Shown piece after piece: positions 39,064-47,651 of a DNA stretch of 64,000 nt. Every line of letters starts with the position of its first letter. Positions within the stretch are counted from its first letter, which is position 1. The notes below the pieces were generated by a model. The model saw nothing but the letters and a program-made list of their open reading frames with translations. It ran no database searches and was not told the origin of the DNA. This DNA comes from Bacteroidia bacterium (lineage in GTDB: Bacteria > Bacteroidota > Bacteroidia > J057): assembly GCA_030430575.1 (NCBI GenBank), contig JAUIKF010000024.1, positions 1 to 64,000 of the forward strand. The letters run 5' to 3'. The position numbers and the translations under genes are program-made.

Positions 39064-40137
39064 TCAATCTGCCATCGCATAGTCTGTATATCCTTTCTCG
39101 CCAGGCGTATAAAATGTCTTATGATCAGGCGCGCTCAGCGAAAGATCCTTCTGCATACGTCCCGCCAAGTCTGGATTGGGGATGAAAGGCCGCCCAAAGG
39201 CGGTCAGGTCCGCTTCACCCGCTAGAAGCGTAGCTTCAGCTGTAGCTTTGTCCAGTCCCCCACAGGCAATCACCGTTCCGCCAAAAGCTTGTTGGAGTTT
39301 GACTTTGGTCGCAGCCCCTATTTCTCCAGGCGCCATGGAAGGGTGATTGATTAAATGAAGATAGGCCAAGTCCATTTTGCCCAATTCTCCCGCCAAATAT
39401 TCATAAGTAGCTTCCATCCCCTCAAAAACCTCCAGGTCATTGTAGGTCCCATAAGGAGACAGGCGTATACCTGTCCGTTCTGGGCCGATGGCCGCAGCCA
39501 CTTGTTGTGCTACTTCTATGGCGAAGCGGACCCTATTTTCCCCTGAGCCGCCATATTCATCTGTCCGTTGATTCGAACGGGTATTGATAAACTGGTTGAT
39601 CAAATAACCATTGGCGGCGTGCAATTCGACGCCATCAAAGCCTGCTTCGATGGCATTCCGAGCCGCTTGCACATACTCGGCCTGCGCTTGCTGAATGTCA
39701 CTGATCGTCATGGCTTTGGGCACAGGGTGGGGTTGGGAGCCCAAGGCGTCTGTATACATTTCGCCCGCTGCGGCGATCGCCGATGGGGCTACGATTTCCG
39801 CCCCTTCTTCCATATTGCCAGGATGGGCAATCCGTCCCGTATGCATCAACTGCACAAAGATTTTCCCTCCTGCGTCATGCACCGCCTGAGTGACTTTTTC
39901 CCACCCGTCCACCTGCGCTTGGCTATAGATGCCTGGAATCCGCGCATAGCCCAATCCATTGGGCGAAGGCGCTACGCCTTCCGTGATGAGCAGGCCGGCG
40001 GTTGCTCTTTGTCGATAGTATTCGACCATGAGGTCGTTTGGGACATTGCCGATGGCCCGACATCGGGTCATAGGCGCCATGACGATTCGGTTTGTGAGGG
40101 GAATGGGGCCTAGATTGTATGGGGTGAATAATGTCAT
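39064..40137 (-). CDS. Old yellow enzyme family alkene reductase
   Basis: A 357-residue FMN-dependent reductase of the NemA/OYE group. Features are MTLFTPYNLGPIPLTNRIVMAPMTR, MHTGRIAHPGN, the active-site pair in VELHAANGYLINQFINTRSN, RTDEYGGSGENRVRF and AFGRPFIPNPDL. It reduces electrophilic C=C or nitro compounds with NADPH. The ATG at 40137 gives the family start; the frame extends 16 codons upstream. The next gene upstream ends four bases before it, so they form an operon. Confidence 0.92.
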   Translation of the reverse strand: MTLFTPYNLGPIPLTNRIVMAPMTRCRAIGNVPNDLMVEYYRQRATAGLLITEGVAPSPNGLGYARIPGIYSQAQVDGWEKVTQAVHDAGGKIFVQLMHTGRIAHPGNMEEGAEIVAPSAIAAAGEMYTDALGSQPHPVPKAMTISDIQQAQAEYVQAARNAIEAGFDGVELHAANGYLINQFINTRSNQRTDEYGGSGENRVRFAIEVAQQVAAAIGPERTGIRLSPYGTYNDLEVFEGMEATYEYLAGELGKMDLAYLHLINHPSMAPGEIGAATKVKLQQAFGGTVIACGGLDKATAEATLLAGEADLTAFGRPFIPNPDLAGRMQKDLSLSAPDHKTFYTPGEKGYTDYAMAD

Positions 40138-40141
40138 AGGA

Positions 40142-40789
40142 TCAGGGGATAAGTAGTTTAAATGCGTGATTCCAACGGTTTTCATTAAATCCTGGAATAC
40201 ACCACAAAATGCATAATGGTTCTATGGCACGGGCTGCTTCTACTACGCCCATATCTGCTGTTTCCCAGCCAAAAAGGTCCAATATGCCTTCCACTTCCTT
40301 TTTCGCATCCGCATCATTTCCACAAATAAACATGGTAGGCGTGGTTTCATAAGTGGGGTTCACCATGGCAGGATTTCCCACAGAATTAAAGGCTTTGACA
40401 AAATGTGCCTGGGGAAAAGCACGTTGATACCGCTCCATGAGGGAGTCTTCTAAGGTAGTGAAGAACTTCAAAACGCCTTTTTCTGGCGGGCCACCTGCCA
40501 AAGGATTGGTCGCATCGATAATGGGTTTGCCATTGAGGCGCTCAGCACCTGCCAGCGCCAAGGCGTCGAGTCCTACATCTCCTTTGACAGCCAGTACCAA
40601 AATGTCTCCAAAGGCAGCCGCTTCTGCAAAAGAGCCTGCCTTTGCCCCTTGTCCATTTCCCGATAGCCATTCCGTCAGTTTGCTCGTATCTCGTGTTCCT
40701 AGCATGACTTCATACCCATGTTTCAAGAACCCTGAGCCTAGGGTCTGGGCGACCATGCCCGAACCAATAATTCCGATAGTTTTTTTCAT
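40142..40789 (-). CDS. NADP-dependent F420-reductase-like oxidoreductase
   Basis: A 215-residue Rossmann protein with the dinucleotide motif IGIIGSGMVAQTLGSG at the N-terminus and LGTRD after strand 2, typical of the F420-dependent NADP reductase-like family. Partner and substrate are unknown. It is paired with the alkene reductase downstream, so it may supply or use the same pyridine nucleotide chemistry. The start is chosen at 40789 (MKKTIGIIGSG). Confidence 0.85.
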   Translation of the reverse strand: MKKTIGIIGSGMVAQTLGSGFLKHGYEVMLGTRDTSKLTEWLSGNGQGAKAGSFAEAAAFGDILVLAVKGDVGLDALALAGAERLNGKPIIDATNPLAGGPPEKGVLKFFTTLEDSLMERYQRAFPQAHFVKAFNSVGNPAMVNPTYETTPTMFICGNDADAKKEVEGILDLFGWETADMGVVEAARAIEPLCILWCIPGFNENRWNHAFKLLIP

Positions 40790-40866
40790 AATAATGAGTT
40801 TGTGAATGCATAATAAACACAAAAAGACCTCGGAGGTTTTTAAAACCTCCGAGGTCTAAATTTTTG

Positions 40867-41324
40867 CGATCCCGCCAGGACTCGAACCTGGAACCTACTG
40901 CTTAGCTTACCCGCTACGGCTTTCGCCGCTCCCCGAATGGGATTTGTGGTCTGGACCATATCTTCGCCGTCTCAGGCGCAGCACGTATGGCCTCTACGGA
41001 ACCTCCCGATTATTTTTTGAGGACAAAAAATAATGCGTCAGCGCTTTTACCTTCTTGTCATCTATTGATCACAAGACCCTTTAAAGCACCTTGTATGCAT
41101 AAGCAATCGAAAGTTTCCTCGGTATTGGCAAGCTGGATTAATTATTAATTAGTGATTATTCATTATTAACCAGTGTTCCAATCAATAATAAATCAATTTA
41201 TAATCAATAATCCCCCCAGCGTAGCTTTCACCGATACAGTGCTGTCCACTTTACAAGTTCTCGTTTCCTTGTAAAGGCTCCTAAGTTTGAAGGCAGTTGC
41301 TCTATCCGGTTGAGCTACGGGACC
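40867..41324 (-). tRNA. tRNA-Arg(UCU), split by a group I intron
   Basis: Exon 1 (41290-41324) reads GGTCCCG acceptor, GCTC...GAGC D-arm and ACTGC plus CTT. Exon 2 (40867-40905) reads CTAA, GCAGT, a 5-nt variable loop, the T-arm CCAGG-TTCGAGT-CCTGG and acceptor CGGGATC with discriminator G. Joined, they make a 74-nt cloverleaf with anticodon loop CTTCTAA, anticodon TCT for Arg (AGA). The 3' CCA is not encoded. The intron of 384 nt sits after the first anticodon base. As both halves are perfect and no other break is seen, splicing is the only sensible reading. Confidence 0.88.
40906..41289 (-). ncRNA. Group I self-splicing intron in tRNA-Arg
   Basis: The intron follows the exon base U (position 34) and ends in G, as group I introns do. 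The 5' part GGAGCC, a P2 stem of nine perfect pairs (CTTTACAAG 41249-41257 with CTTGTAAAG 41268-41276) and GTGGA follow the same order as the cyanobacterial tRNA-Leu(UAA) intron. Near the 3' end are the conserved core AAGATATGGTCC (minus strand of 40953-40964), CCACAAATCCCATTCGGGG and a GCGGCGAAAGCCG P9 hairpin, again as in that intron. A 70-bp AT-rich insert (about 41138-41210) of the same family as the intergenic repeats sits in a peripheral region. No homing endonuclease frame is present. Confidence 0.85.
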
Positions 41325-41497
41325 TCAAAGAACAATGAAATAACAGGTTTTAACCTACCTTTTCATTATGGTGGCGCAAATATAAGAGATTGGACTGGAT
41401 AAAGGAAGAAAAATAAACCACGGATTATAGAGATTTTTACGGATTTTCTTCTTTATCAGGGTAACTCGTTAATTTGTCCAACAAATACAGATTCATT

Positions 41498-42451
41498 ATG
41501 GCTAAGACTTTTGCTTCAAAAGGGGATTTAGGAGAAAAGAAGAAATCATTTGTAGAACTCGCCGACGGCGTATATGGCTATACGACCGAGGGAGACCCCA
41601 ATAGTGGCGTCATCATAGGAGATGACTGCGTCATGGTCATCGAGGCGCAGGCCACGCCCCACATGGCGAAAGATGTCATTCGCCATATTCGCCAAGTGAC
41701 GGATAAGCCCATCAAATACCTCGTCCTGACGCATTATCATGCGGTGCGGGTACTGGGCGCGAGCGCTTATCAGGCGGAGGAGATCATCACCTCTGAGAAG
41801 ACCTACGAGATGATCGTAGAACGGGGCCGGCAGGACTGGGACTCAGAATTTCAGCGGTTCCCGCGTTTGTTTCGTGGCTCGGAGAGCATTCCTGGCCTGA
41901 CATGGCCTACCATGACATTTGAATCAAAGATGACGTTGTTTTTGGGCAAAAGGAAGGTAGAGGTCATGCACCTGGGAGAAGGCCATACGCGAGGTGATTC
42001 GGTGGTGTGGTTGCCGGAGGAAAAGGTGCTGTTTGCGGGCGACTTGGTGGAATATGGCGCTACGCCCTACTGCGGCGACGCGCAGCTCAAAAGCTGGCCA
42101 GGAACTCTCCAGCGCTTGAGCGACCTGCAGCCGCAGGCATTGGTGCCAGGGCGAGGCGATGCCCTTACCACGCCCATACAATGTCAGGAAGCGATCATTG
42201 GCACATCCGCTTACATCCAAATGCTCTACCAGCAAGCCGTCCTAAGTCGCACTCGAGGAGAAAGCCTGAAGCAATGTTTTGACAGATTGATGGAGGCGAT
42301 GACCCCCAGATTCGGGCATTGGGTGATCTTTGAGCATTGCATGCCATTTAATGTCTCCCGGGCGTATGATGAGGCTGGTGGAATGGAGCATCCCCAAATT
42401 TGGACAGATCAGCGAGATATTGAGATGTGGGAGGCGTTGCAGGGGAGTTGA
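41498..42451 (+). CDS. MBL-fold metallo-hydrolase
   Basis: A 317-residue metallo-beta-lactamase fold protein. The metal motif is THYHAVRVLGA, a variant of HxHxDH in which the D/H part is changed. GEGHTRGDSVVWLPEEKVLFAGDLVEYGATPY supplies the later His and Asp ligands. The ATG at 41498 is preferred to one eight codons upstream. The FAD monooxygenase two genes on suggests a role in aromatic metabolism. The altered motif makes substrate assignment unsafe. Confidence 0.82.
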   Translation: MAKTFASKGDLGEKKKSFVELADGVYGYTTEGDPNSGVIIGDDCVMVIEAQATPHMAKDVIRHIRQVTDKPIKYLVLTHYHAVRVLGASAYQAEEIITSEKTYEMIVERGRQDWDSEFQRFPRLFRGSESIPGLTWPTMTFESKMTLFLGKRKVEVMHLGEGHTRGDSVVWLPEEKVLFAGDLVEYGATPYCGDAQLKSWPGTLQRLSDLQPQALVPGRGDALTTPIQCQEAIIGTSAYIQMLYQQAVLSRTRGESLKQCFDRLMEAMTPRFGHWVIFEHCMPFNVSRAYDEAGGMEHPQIWTDQRDIEMWEALQGS

Positions 42452-42651
42452 TGATTGATTGAGTGATTGTTAATTATTTCAGGGCAAAAATGAACAAATT
42501 TTACCCCCCAAAAAATCGTCTTCGCGGAAAATTTGGAGGCTTTGCGAACAAATTCTGGGGTGACGTTTTTGGGGGAGTATATTTCATCTAAAAAGAGGCT
42601 TTTATTTTTATTTCGAAAAAATGAGTGAACACCCCTAAATAATAATTGAAA

Positions 42652-43128
42652 ATGAAGAAAGGTACCTCCAAAAAACTCAAAACTGTTTTAAAATGGGTAG
42701 TATTTATTTTTATCGCCTATAAAGCTTTCTTCTTTGTAGCAGGAAGGCTAGAAATGAAAAATACGATTAAAGAGAAAAGTGGGGTTGATATTTCCTTTTT
42801 CTTTAAAACCCTTGAAAATAAAGTGTTTTATATGCCTGGTGCATTTGATAGTGACTATGATTGGGATTTTACTTTACGTGTGAATAAGGCAGATTTTAAG
42901 TCAATATCTTATCAGATTGAAAACTCTCCATTTTATAATTCAATTGGAGAGGCTTACCTAGGAAAACCCCTTTATGATTCTTTAACAACATATGAGGTAA
43001 AAGGATTTTGGACAGGAACAACAGAGAAATACGAATTCCATCCTTCAGAAGAAGATTGGGCAGAAATGACATATATTGAGATTCTCAAAAAGGATAGGAC
43101 GATTAAGGTAAGTTTGAATCATTTATAG
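42652..43128 (+). CDS. Membrane-anchored protein of unknown function
   Basis: A 158-residue protein with one N-terminal transmembrane segment (VLKWVVFIFIAYKAFFFVAG) and a C-terminal soluble part of about 120 residues rich in aromatic and acidic residues. The codon usage is AT-richer than neighbours, which may mark recent acquisition. I do not recognise the family. ATG 42652 is used; a TTG two codons upstream is possible. Confidence 0.55.
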   Translation: MKKGTSKKLKTVLKWVVFIFIAYKAFFFVAGRLEMKNTIKEKSGVDISFFFKTLENKVFYMPGAFDSDYDWDFTLRVNKADFKSISYQIENSPFYNSIGEAYLGKPLYDSLTTYEVKGFWTGTTEKYEFHPSEEDWAEMTYIEILKKDRTIKVSLNHL

Positions 43129-43251
43129 CTCATAAAGATTACCTCAATATTGTTTTGACCTTGAGATAACCAAAAGAATCACCCAGATTAGCACAAAGAA
43201 TAATTTTTGAAATCTGTGAAAATCTGAGTTATCTGTGGTTAAAATTTCCTT

Positions 43252-45105
43252 ATGCATATCCTCCCATCCACTTACCAAAACCCCATTTACCCCTACAAAC
43301 GGTCTTCAGATCAGGACGCTATCCATCCAAAGCACCACCCTGTTGTGATCGTAGGCGCTGGCCCAGTAGGCCTCACGGCTGCGCTTGACCTGGCCAATCG
43401 AGGGATTCCTTGTGTGGTTTTGGGCAAAGGAAAAACGGTCAGTATCGGCAGTCGCGCCATTTGCTTTGCCAAGAAGACACTTGAGATCGTGCATCGACTA
43501 GATCGTCCTACGGCAGAGCGAATGCTACGTAAAGGCGTGACTTGGCATAAAGGCAAAGTCTTTTACCAACAAGACCCAGTGTATGAATTTGACCTCTTGC
43601 CAGAATCGGGGCACAAAGCTCCTGCCTTTATCAACTTGCAACAGTATTATTTTGAGGAATACCTCGTGGATGCGGTGACTGCCCACCCCTTGATTGATCT
43701 TCGATGGCAGAATGAGCTGGTGGATTCACGGCAAGTAGGGGAGGAGGTTGAGCTAACGGTAAAAACGCCTGAAGGAGATTATGAACTGAAAGTGGATTAC
43801 CTGTTGGCTTGTGATGGGGTGAAAAGCCCCACGCGTGAGCGCATGGGGATTCCATTTGAAGGAGAAACATTCGAAGAAAATTTCCTCATCGCGGATATCA
43901 CCATGCAAAGCGACTTCCCCACCGAGCGGTGGTTTTGGTTCGATCCGCCCTTCAATAAGGGCTATTCAGCCCTGTTGCACAAGCAACCCGACGGCGTCTG
44001 GCGCATTGACTTGCAGCTCGGCTGGGACATCGATAAGGAAAAGGAATTGGACCCCAAACGGATCAAAGATCGCTTGCGTCAGATGCTCGGCGATGCGGTT
44101 CAGTTTGAGCTGGAATGGACCAGCATCTATCAGTTTCGCTGCATGCGCATCCATGAATTCATTCATGGGCGGGTTATCTTCTTGGGCGATAGCGCCCATC
44201 TGGTCTCGCCCTTTGGCGCGAGAGGTGCCAATGGCGGCGTTCAAGACGCCGACAACCTGAGCTGGAAGCTCGCTTATGTGATCAAGGGCCTTGCGCCTAT
44301 TTCTCTATTGACCACCTACCAAACCGAGAGAAGCCCCGCCACAGACGAAAATATTTACCATTCCACCAACGCTACTGATTTTATTACCCCAAAATCCGAC
44401 ATCAGCACGCTTTTCCGCAATGCTACCTTAGCCCTCGCCAAACATCATCCCCCAGCCCAAAAATGGGTAAATAGCGGACGCTTATCTGACGCCTATAGGT
44501 ACATCCATTCGCCGCTTACAACACCTGACCAGGATGCCGAGACGTGGAAGACGGAGCTGCAGCCAGGCGATTCGATCAAGGATGTTCCATTAACCCTACA
44601 TGCTACGCCTATTCAGTTATTGGAAGCATTGGGCAATGATTTCAGTCTGGTGATCTATCATCATCGCGCAGATTCCCTGTCGGCGTTCATGGCTGATTAT
44701 TCCCCGCCAAAAGAGGACCTTGTGGAGGTGATTGCGATTTGTGGAGAGGAAGAAGGGATGCTAATGGATGCTGAGGGCCTATTTGCCCACAGGTATGGGG
44801 CTGAGGATGGGACGTGGTACCTGGTTCGGCCAGATCACTATATCGCTGCACGTGGGAGAGATTTTGCCTCAAATGATATAGAAACAGCTTTATTGCGCGC
44901 ATTTGGGCAAGTTGATGCTCCCGGTTCTAATCCCCCAACCACTGCCCCTTTTACTCGATACCCACAAGACCAACGCTACAAAATGCTCCTGGAAGCGCAT
45001 CAGGGACTTTCCAAGGAGGAGAGTGAGATGCTGAACGCAAAATTGATTTTGCTGATGATGGAGGAAGTGGACTTGGCGGGGGTGTTGGGGAAGGTGGAGA
45101 AGTGA
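43252..45105 (+). CDS. FAD-dependent aromatic-ring monooxygenase
   Basis: A 617-residue flavoprotein of the p-hydroxybenzoate-hydroxylase fold. The FAD site has VVIVGAGPVGLTAALDLANRG (~29-49). The GD motif is FLGDSAHLVSPFGARGANGG (~320). A C-terminal thioredoxin-like extension (~450-600) is typical of phenol hydroxylase and MhpA-type enzymes. With the aldolase and acetaldehyde dehydrogenase further on, a meta-cleavage-type aromatic pathway is plausible, though no ring-cleavage dioxygenase is in the window. Confidence 0.87.
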   Translation: MHILPSTYQNPIYPYKRSSDQDAIHPKHHPVVIVGAGPVGLTAALDLANRGIPCVVLGKGKTVSIGSRAICFAKKTLEIVHRLDRPTAERMLRKGVTWHKGKVFYQQDPVYEFDLLPESGHKAPAFINLQQYYFEEYLVDAVTAHPLIDLRWQNELVDSRQVGEEVELTVKTPEGDYELKVDYLLACDGVKSPTRERMGIPFEGETFEENFLIADITMQSDFPTERWFWFDPPFNKGYSALLHKQPDGVWRIDLQLGWDIDKEKELDPKRIKDRLRQMLGDAVQFELEWTSIYQFRCMRIHEFIHGRVIFLGDSAHLVSPFGARGANGGVQDADNLSWKLAYVIKGLAPISLLTTYQTERSPATDENIYHSTNATDFITPKSDISTLFRNATLALAKHHPPAQKWVNSGRLSDAYRYIHSPLTTPDQDAETWKTELQPGDSIKDVPLTLHATPIQLLEALGNDFSLVIYHHRADSLSAFMADYSPPKEDLVEVIAICGEEEGMLMDAEGLFAHRYGAEDGTWYLVRPDHYIAARGRDFASNDIETALLRAFGQVDAPGSNPPTTAPFTRYPQDQRYKMLLEAHQGLSKEESEMLNAKLILLMMEEVDLAGVLGKVEK

Positions 45106-45220
45106 GAAGTGGAACGGGAGTGGCGGGAGGTGACATAATTTTGGAACTTTTAATTTTTGTAAAATAATTCCTATTATCGCATAGTAGAAATCAAAATAAC
45201 CCCATAATTAAAAACTGAAA

Positions 45221-45886
45221 ATGGCAAATTGTCCAGACGCAAGAACCCAAGATGAACAACAAGCGATTAAGCCTGAAGAGGCCGTACAAATGTTGAAAGA
45301 CGGTAACAAGCGCTTTGTTGATGATGATATGATAAATTACTGCTATGACAAAATGGCCGAGCAATCTGCAAAAAATGGGCAGTTCCCTTTTGGAGCAGTT
45401 TTGTGCTGCGTGGATTCAAGAATTCCACTAGAGCGGGTATTTGATCAGGCTATTGGCGATCTGTTTGTTGCGCGTGTAGCAGGAAACTTCATTAATACAG
45501 ACATCGTTGGCAGCCTTGAGTTTGCTGTTGCATCTGGTGTAAAAGCAGTGTTGATTTTGGGACATACAGCCTGCGGAGCTGTAAAAGGCGCATGTGATGG
45601 CGCAACAGGTCTTCCCGCACTCGATAGTATGTTGGGAAATATCCAGCCAGCTGTTCAGGCAGCGATTACTTCGACGGGTAGAGTCGCTACGTCTAAAGAC
45701 GCCGCGTTTGTGCAAGCTGTAGCCGATGTGAATGTAAAAATGGCCATGGCAGATCTTAGAAACCAAAGTGCGTTAATTAATGGTGCTGTTCAAAACGGCA
45801 CATTAAAGCTGATCGGAGGAATGTATGACCTGAGTAGTGGCGTAGCGAGAATCGGAGAGGACTTCGAGGGAAATAATATTGTGTAA
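45221..45886 (+). CDS. Beta-class carbonic anhydrase
   Basis: A 221-residue enzyme for interconversion of CO2 and bicarbonate. The zinc ligands are Cys in CCVDSRIP, with the Asp-Arg pair, and His and Cys in LGHTACGAVKG. ARVAGNFI and a C-terminal LIGGMYDLSSG complete the family pattern. It is cytoplasmic, with no signal peptide. It stands alone between convergent genes. Confidence 0.93.
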   Translation: MANCPDARTQDEQQAIKPEEAVQMLKDGNKRFVDDDMINYCYDKMAEQSAKNGQFPFGAVLCCVDSRIPLERVFDQAIGDLFVARVAGNFINTDIVGSLEFAVASGVKAVLILGHTACGAVKGACDGATGLPALDSMLGNIQPAVQAAITSTGRVATSKDAAFVQAVADVNVKMAMADLRNQSALINGAVQNGTLKLIGGMYDLSSGVARIGEDFEGNNIV

Positions 45887-45894
45887 AAAAACAG

Positions 45895-46653
45895 CTATTT
45901 TATAGGATTCATCTCCTGGATCTCCGCGCACTGACTATCAAATACCCCTTTTACTTCTGCCGCAACGGCTTCCCCGACAATTGTATCCTGAGCTAGTTTT
46001 TCTATGAAGTGATCCACCATATCTTTAAAATATCCAGGAGCCTGATTCTCACATTCTGCTAAGTACATGGAAGCTACATCTAAGTAATCTGCTCCAAAAA
46101 ATTGAAATTCTTGCCCCTCATCCTTGTGTAGCTTCTCTGCCAAAATCGTATTGAGGCCATTGATTACTTGTTTTTCTGGGTATTTCTTGTGCACCGCGTT
46201 AATACCATTGACAAGGTTTTGGAAGGGAGGATTTGTAAAGAGGTGTAAACTCGCCTTGAGTTCTGCCAAACCTATTTGGGATAAGGTAAAATACCCAGAA
46301 GAATCTCTTTTGGGTATTTGGTAGAAGACCTTTACAAATGAAAAAGGCGCAGTGGCTATCTGGGGAAAGTCTTGAAAAATGGTTGCTACATTCTGTGTTA
46401 CTAGGACTTGGTTGTAATGTGTCGCATAGTCATCCGTGAAATAGGTAGACAAGGTGTCGTTTTCTATCCTGAGGGAATCTAAGGTCAATTGTGGTAATAA
46501 ATTTACCCTTTTTTGAAGGGTTTCGTTGAGCCATTGGTTTTCTGCTTGGTAAGGGGCCTTATTTTCGGGTTCAGTGTTTTCACTACAGGCTGCGAAGAAA
46601 AGGACGAAACAAAGAAAATAGATCAGCTTTTGTGTTCGGAGTTTGGTATTCAT
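45895..46653 (-). CDS. Lipoprotein of unknown function
   Basis: A 252-residue protein with an N-terminal signal and lipobox (LIYFLCFVLFFAAC, Cys as the lipidated residue). The mature part is helical and contains no motif I recognise. It probably sits in the inner or outer membrane facing the periplasm. It is transcribed in the same direction as the ExbD-like gene 17 bp upstream. Confidence 0.7.
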   Translation of the reverse strand: MNTKLRTQKLIYFLCFVLFFAACSENTEPENKAPYQAENQWLNETLQKRVNLLPQLTLDSLRIENDTLSTYFTDDYATHYNQVLVTQNVATIFQDFPQIATAPFSFVKVFYQIPKRDSSGYFTLSQIGLAELKASLHLFTNPPFQNLVNGINAVHKKYPEKQVINGLNTILAEKLHKDEGQEFQFFGADYLDVASMYLAECENQAPGYFKDMVDHFIEKLAQDTIVGEAVAAEVKGVFDSQCAEIQEMNPIK

Positions 46654-46670
46654 TGATGAGTTGTTTTTTC

Positions 46671-47081
46671 CTATTTTTCTTCCCCAACCCCCACCAGTCG
46701 ATAATTTTCGATACCCATAGTCCCTATTTCGGTCACATACTCGCGTAGGGTTTTATAGTCGAGATCTTGGGCAGGCCGCACCTCCAGCGCGACATTCGAT
46801 TCTTCTTCTTGGTGTGTTTTGAGCAATGCATGAAGCTGGTCAAATGGGATTTCAGTTGCTTCCTGTTTGCCTACAATTTCATAAGAAATTTTTCCCTGAC
46901 TATGCAGATAAATGATAAAGGTTGGCGGCGGCGGTGGTACTACAGTAGGCATATCCACCTCAGGAATGGGTTCTTGGAATTTACCTAATTGAGGGAATGT
47001 TTGGGTAAGGAAAAATGCCGTTAATCCTACAAATATTAGGAGGATTAGGATAAAAAGGGTGAGGACTTGGTTCTTTTTCAT
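46671..47081 (-). CDS. ExbD/TolR-like membrane protein, copy 1
   Basis: A 136-residue protein with one N-terminal transmembrane helix (VLTLFILILLIFVGLTAFFL), a proline-rich linker (PTVVPPPPPT) and an ExbD-like periplasmic domain. The last ~80 residues are near-identical to those of the 47652 gene (SYEIVGKQEATxIxFDQL, YxTEIGTMGxxNYRL). ExbD-type proteins use the proton gradient together with an ExbB partner, which is not in the window. It overlaps the stop-side of neither neighbour; the XisI-like gene ends five bases upstream. Confidence 0.75.
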   Translation of the reverse strand: MKKNQVLTLFILILLIFVGLTAFFLTQTFPQLGKFQEPIPEVDMPTVVPPPPPTFIIYLHSQGKISYEIVGKQEATEIPFDQLHALLKTHQEEESNVALEVRPAQDLDYKTLREYVTEIGTMGIENYRLVGVGEEK

Positions 47082-47085
47082 CCGA

Positions 47086-47397
47086 TCAAGAAATAGCAAA
47101 TTCTGACATATCCCTCATATAAGGCGCATGAAACGCAATGATGATATCTTTTTTTGAGATACCTTTTTGTACAAGTTTTTCAGCTATTTCTAAATCGGTA
47201 CCATCATGACGCAAATAGACCTTGCCATCTGGTTTGACTTGAATATGTAAAAAACAGCCATAATCTCGCCAGCTTTTCTCCCATCCATCTGTATAGATGA
47301 GGAATTGGCCATGTTTATCATCAATGATTGGCAATAACTCGATATAGGAATCTTGAGGAAAGAAATTCAACACTTCCTCAAATACTTCTCCTACCAA
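47086..47397 (-). CDS. XisI-family protein, start codon eroded
   Basis: A 103-residue ORF from TTG matching fdxN element excision controlling factor XisI: GCFLHIQVKPDGKVYLRHDGTD, LVQKGISKKDIIIAFHAPYMRDMSEFAIS. In the same frame the normal start position (47424) reads ATA GAT ATC instead of ATG. From there the length would be 112 residues, the normal XisI size. So either the gene uses the TTG or it has lost its start. It is paired with a decayed xisH just upstream. Confidence 0.75.
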   Translation of the reverse strand: MVGEVFEEVLNFFPQDSYIELLPIIDDKHGQFLIYTDGWEKSWRDYGCFLHIQVKPDGKVYLRHDGTDLEIAEKLVQKGISKKDIIIAFHAPYMRDMSEFAIS

Positions 47398-47420
47398 TTT
47401 CTTATTTTTTATTGCGATAT

Positions 47421-47562
47421 CTATGAGCTAATATTTTCATCAAAAACGTCCAATACAATGATTTTCACCTGATATATCTTTACGATCTTTTGGAAAAAGG
47501 GGTCCTCCATAAAATCCCTATAGAAATAATCAGGCATCGTGAATCTTATCTCTAACGGGCAT
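47421..47562 (-). pseudogene. xisH remnant with internal deletion
   Basis: The first ten codons read MPVRDKIHDA, the usual XisH N-terminus. The frame then jumps to DYFYRDFMEDPFFQKIVKIYQ and VKIIVLDVFDENISS, the usual XisH C-terminus. About 90 residues of the nuclease-like middle are missing. Its stop overlaps the eroded xisI start, as in intact xisHI pairs. XisHI proteins were named for excision of the cyanobacterial fdxN element, but most occur without one and the pair may be toxin-antitoxin-like. Confidence 0.7.
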
Positions 47563-47651
47563 AAATGGCTTGTTTGTTTATACTAAAAATAACGCTTCTC
47601 ATGATTATTTCCTAACGATACTTTTACCTTATCCCAAAGAACCCGCTTCAT

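Noticed and set aside
40867-41324. tmRNA or two separate tRNA fragments
   Set aside because: No tag-peptide frame or tmRNA acceptor is seen, and the halves join to an exact tRNA-Arg around a sequence with group I intron elements.
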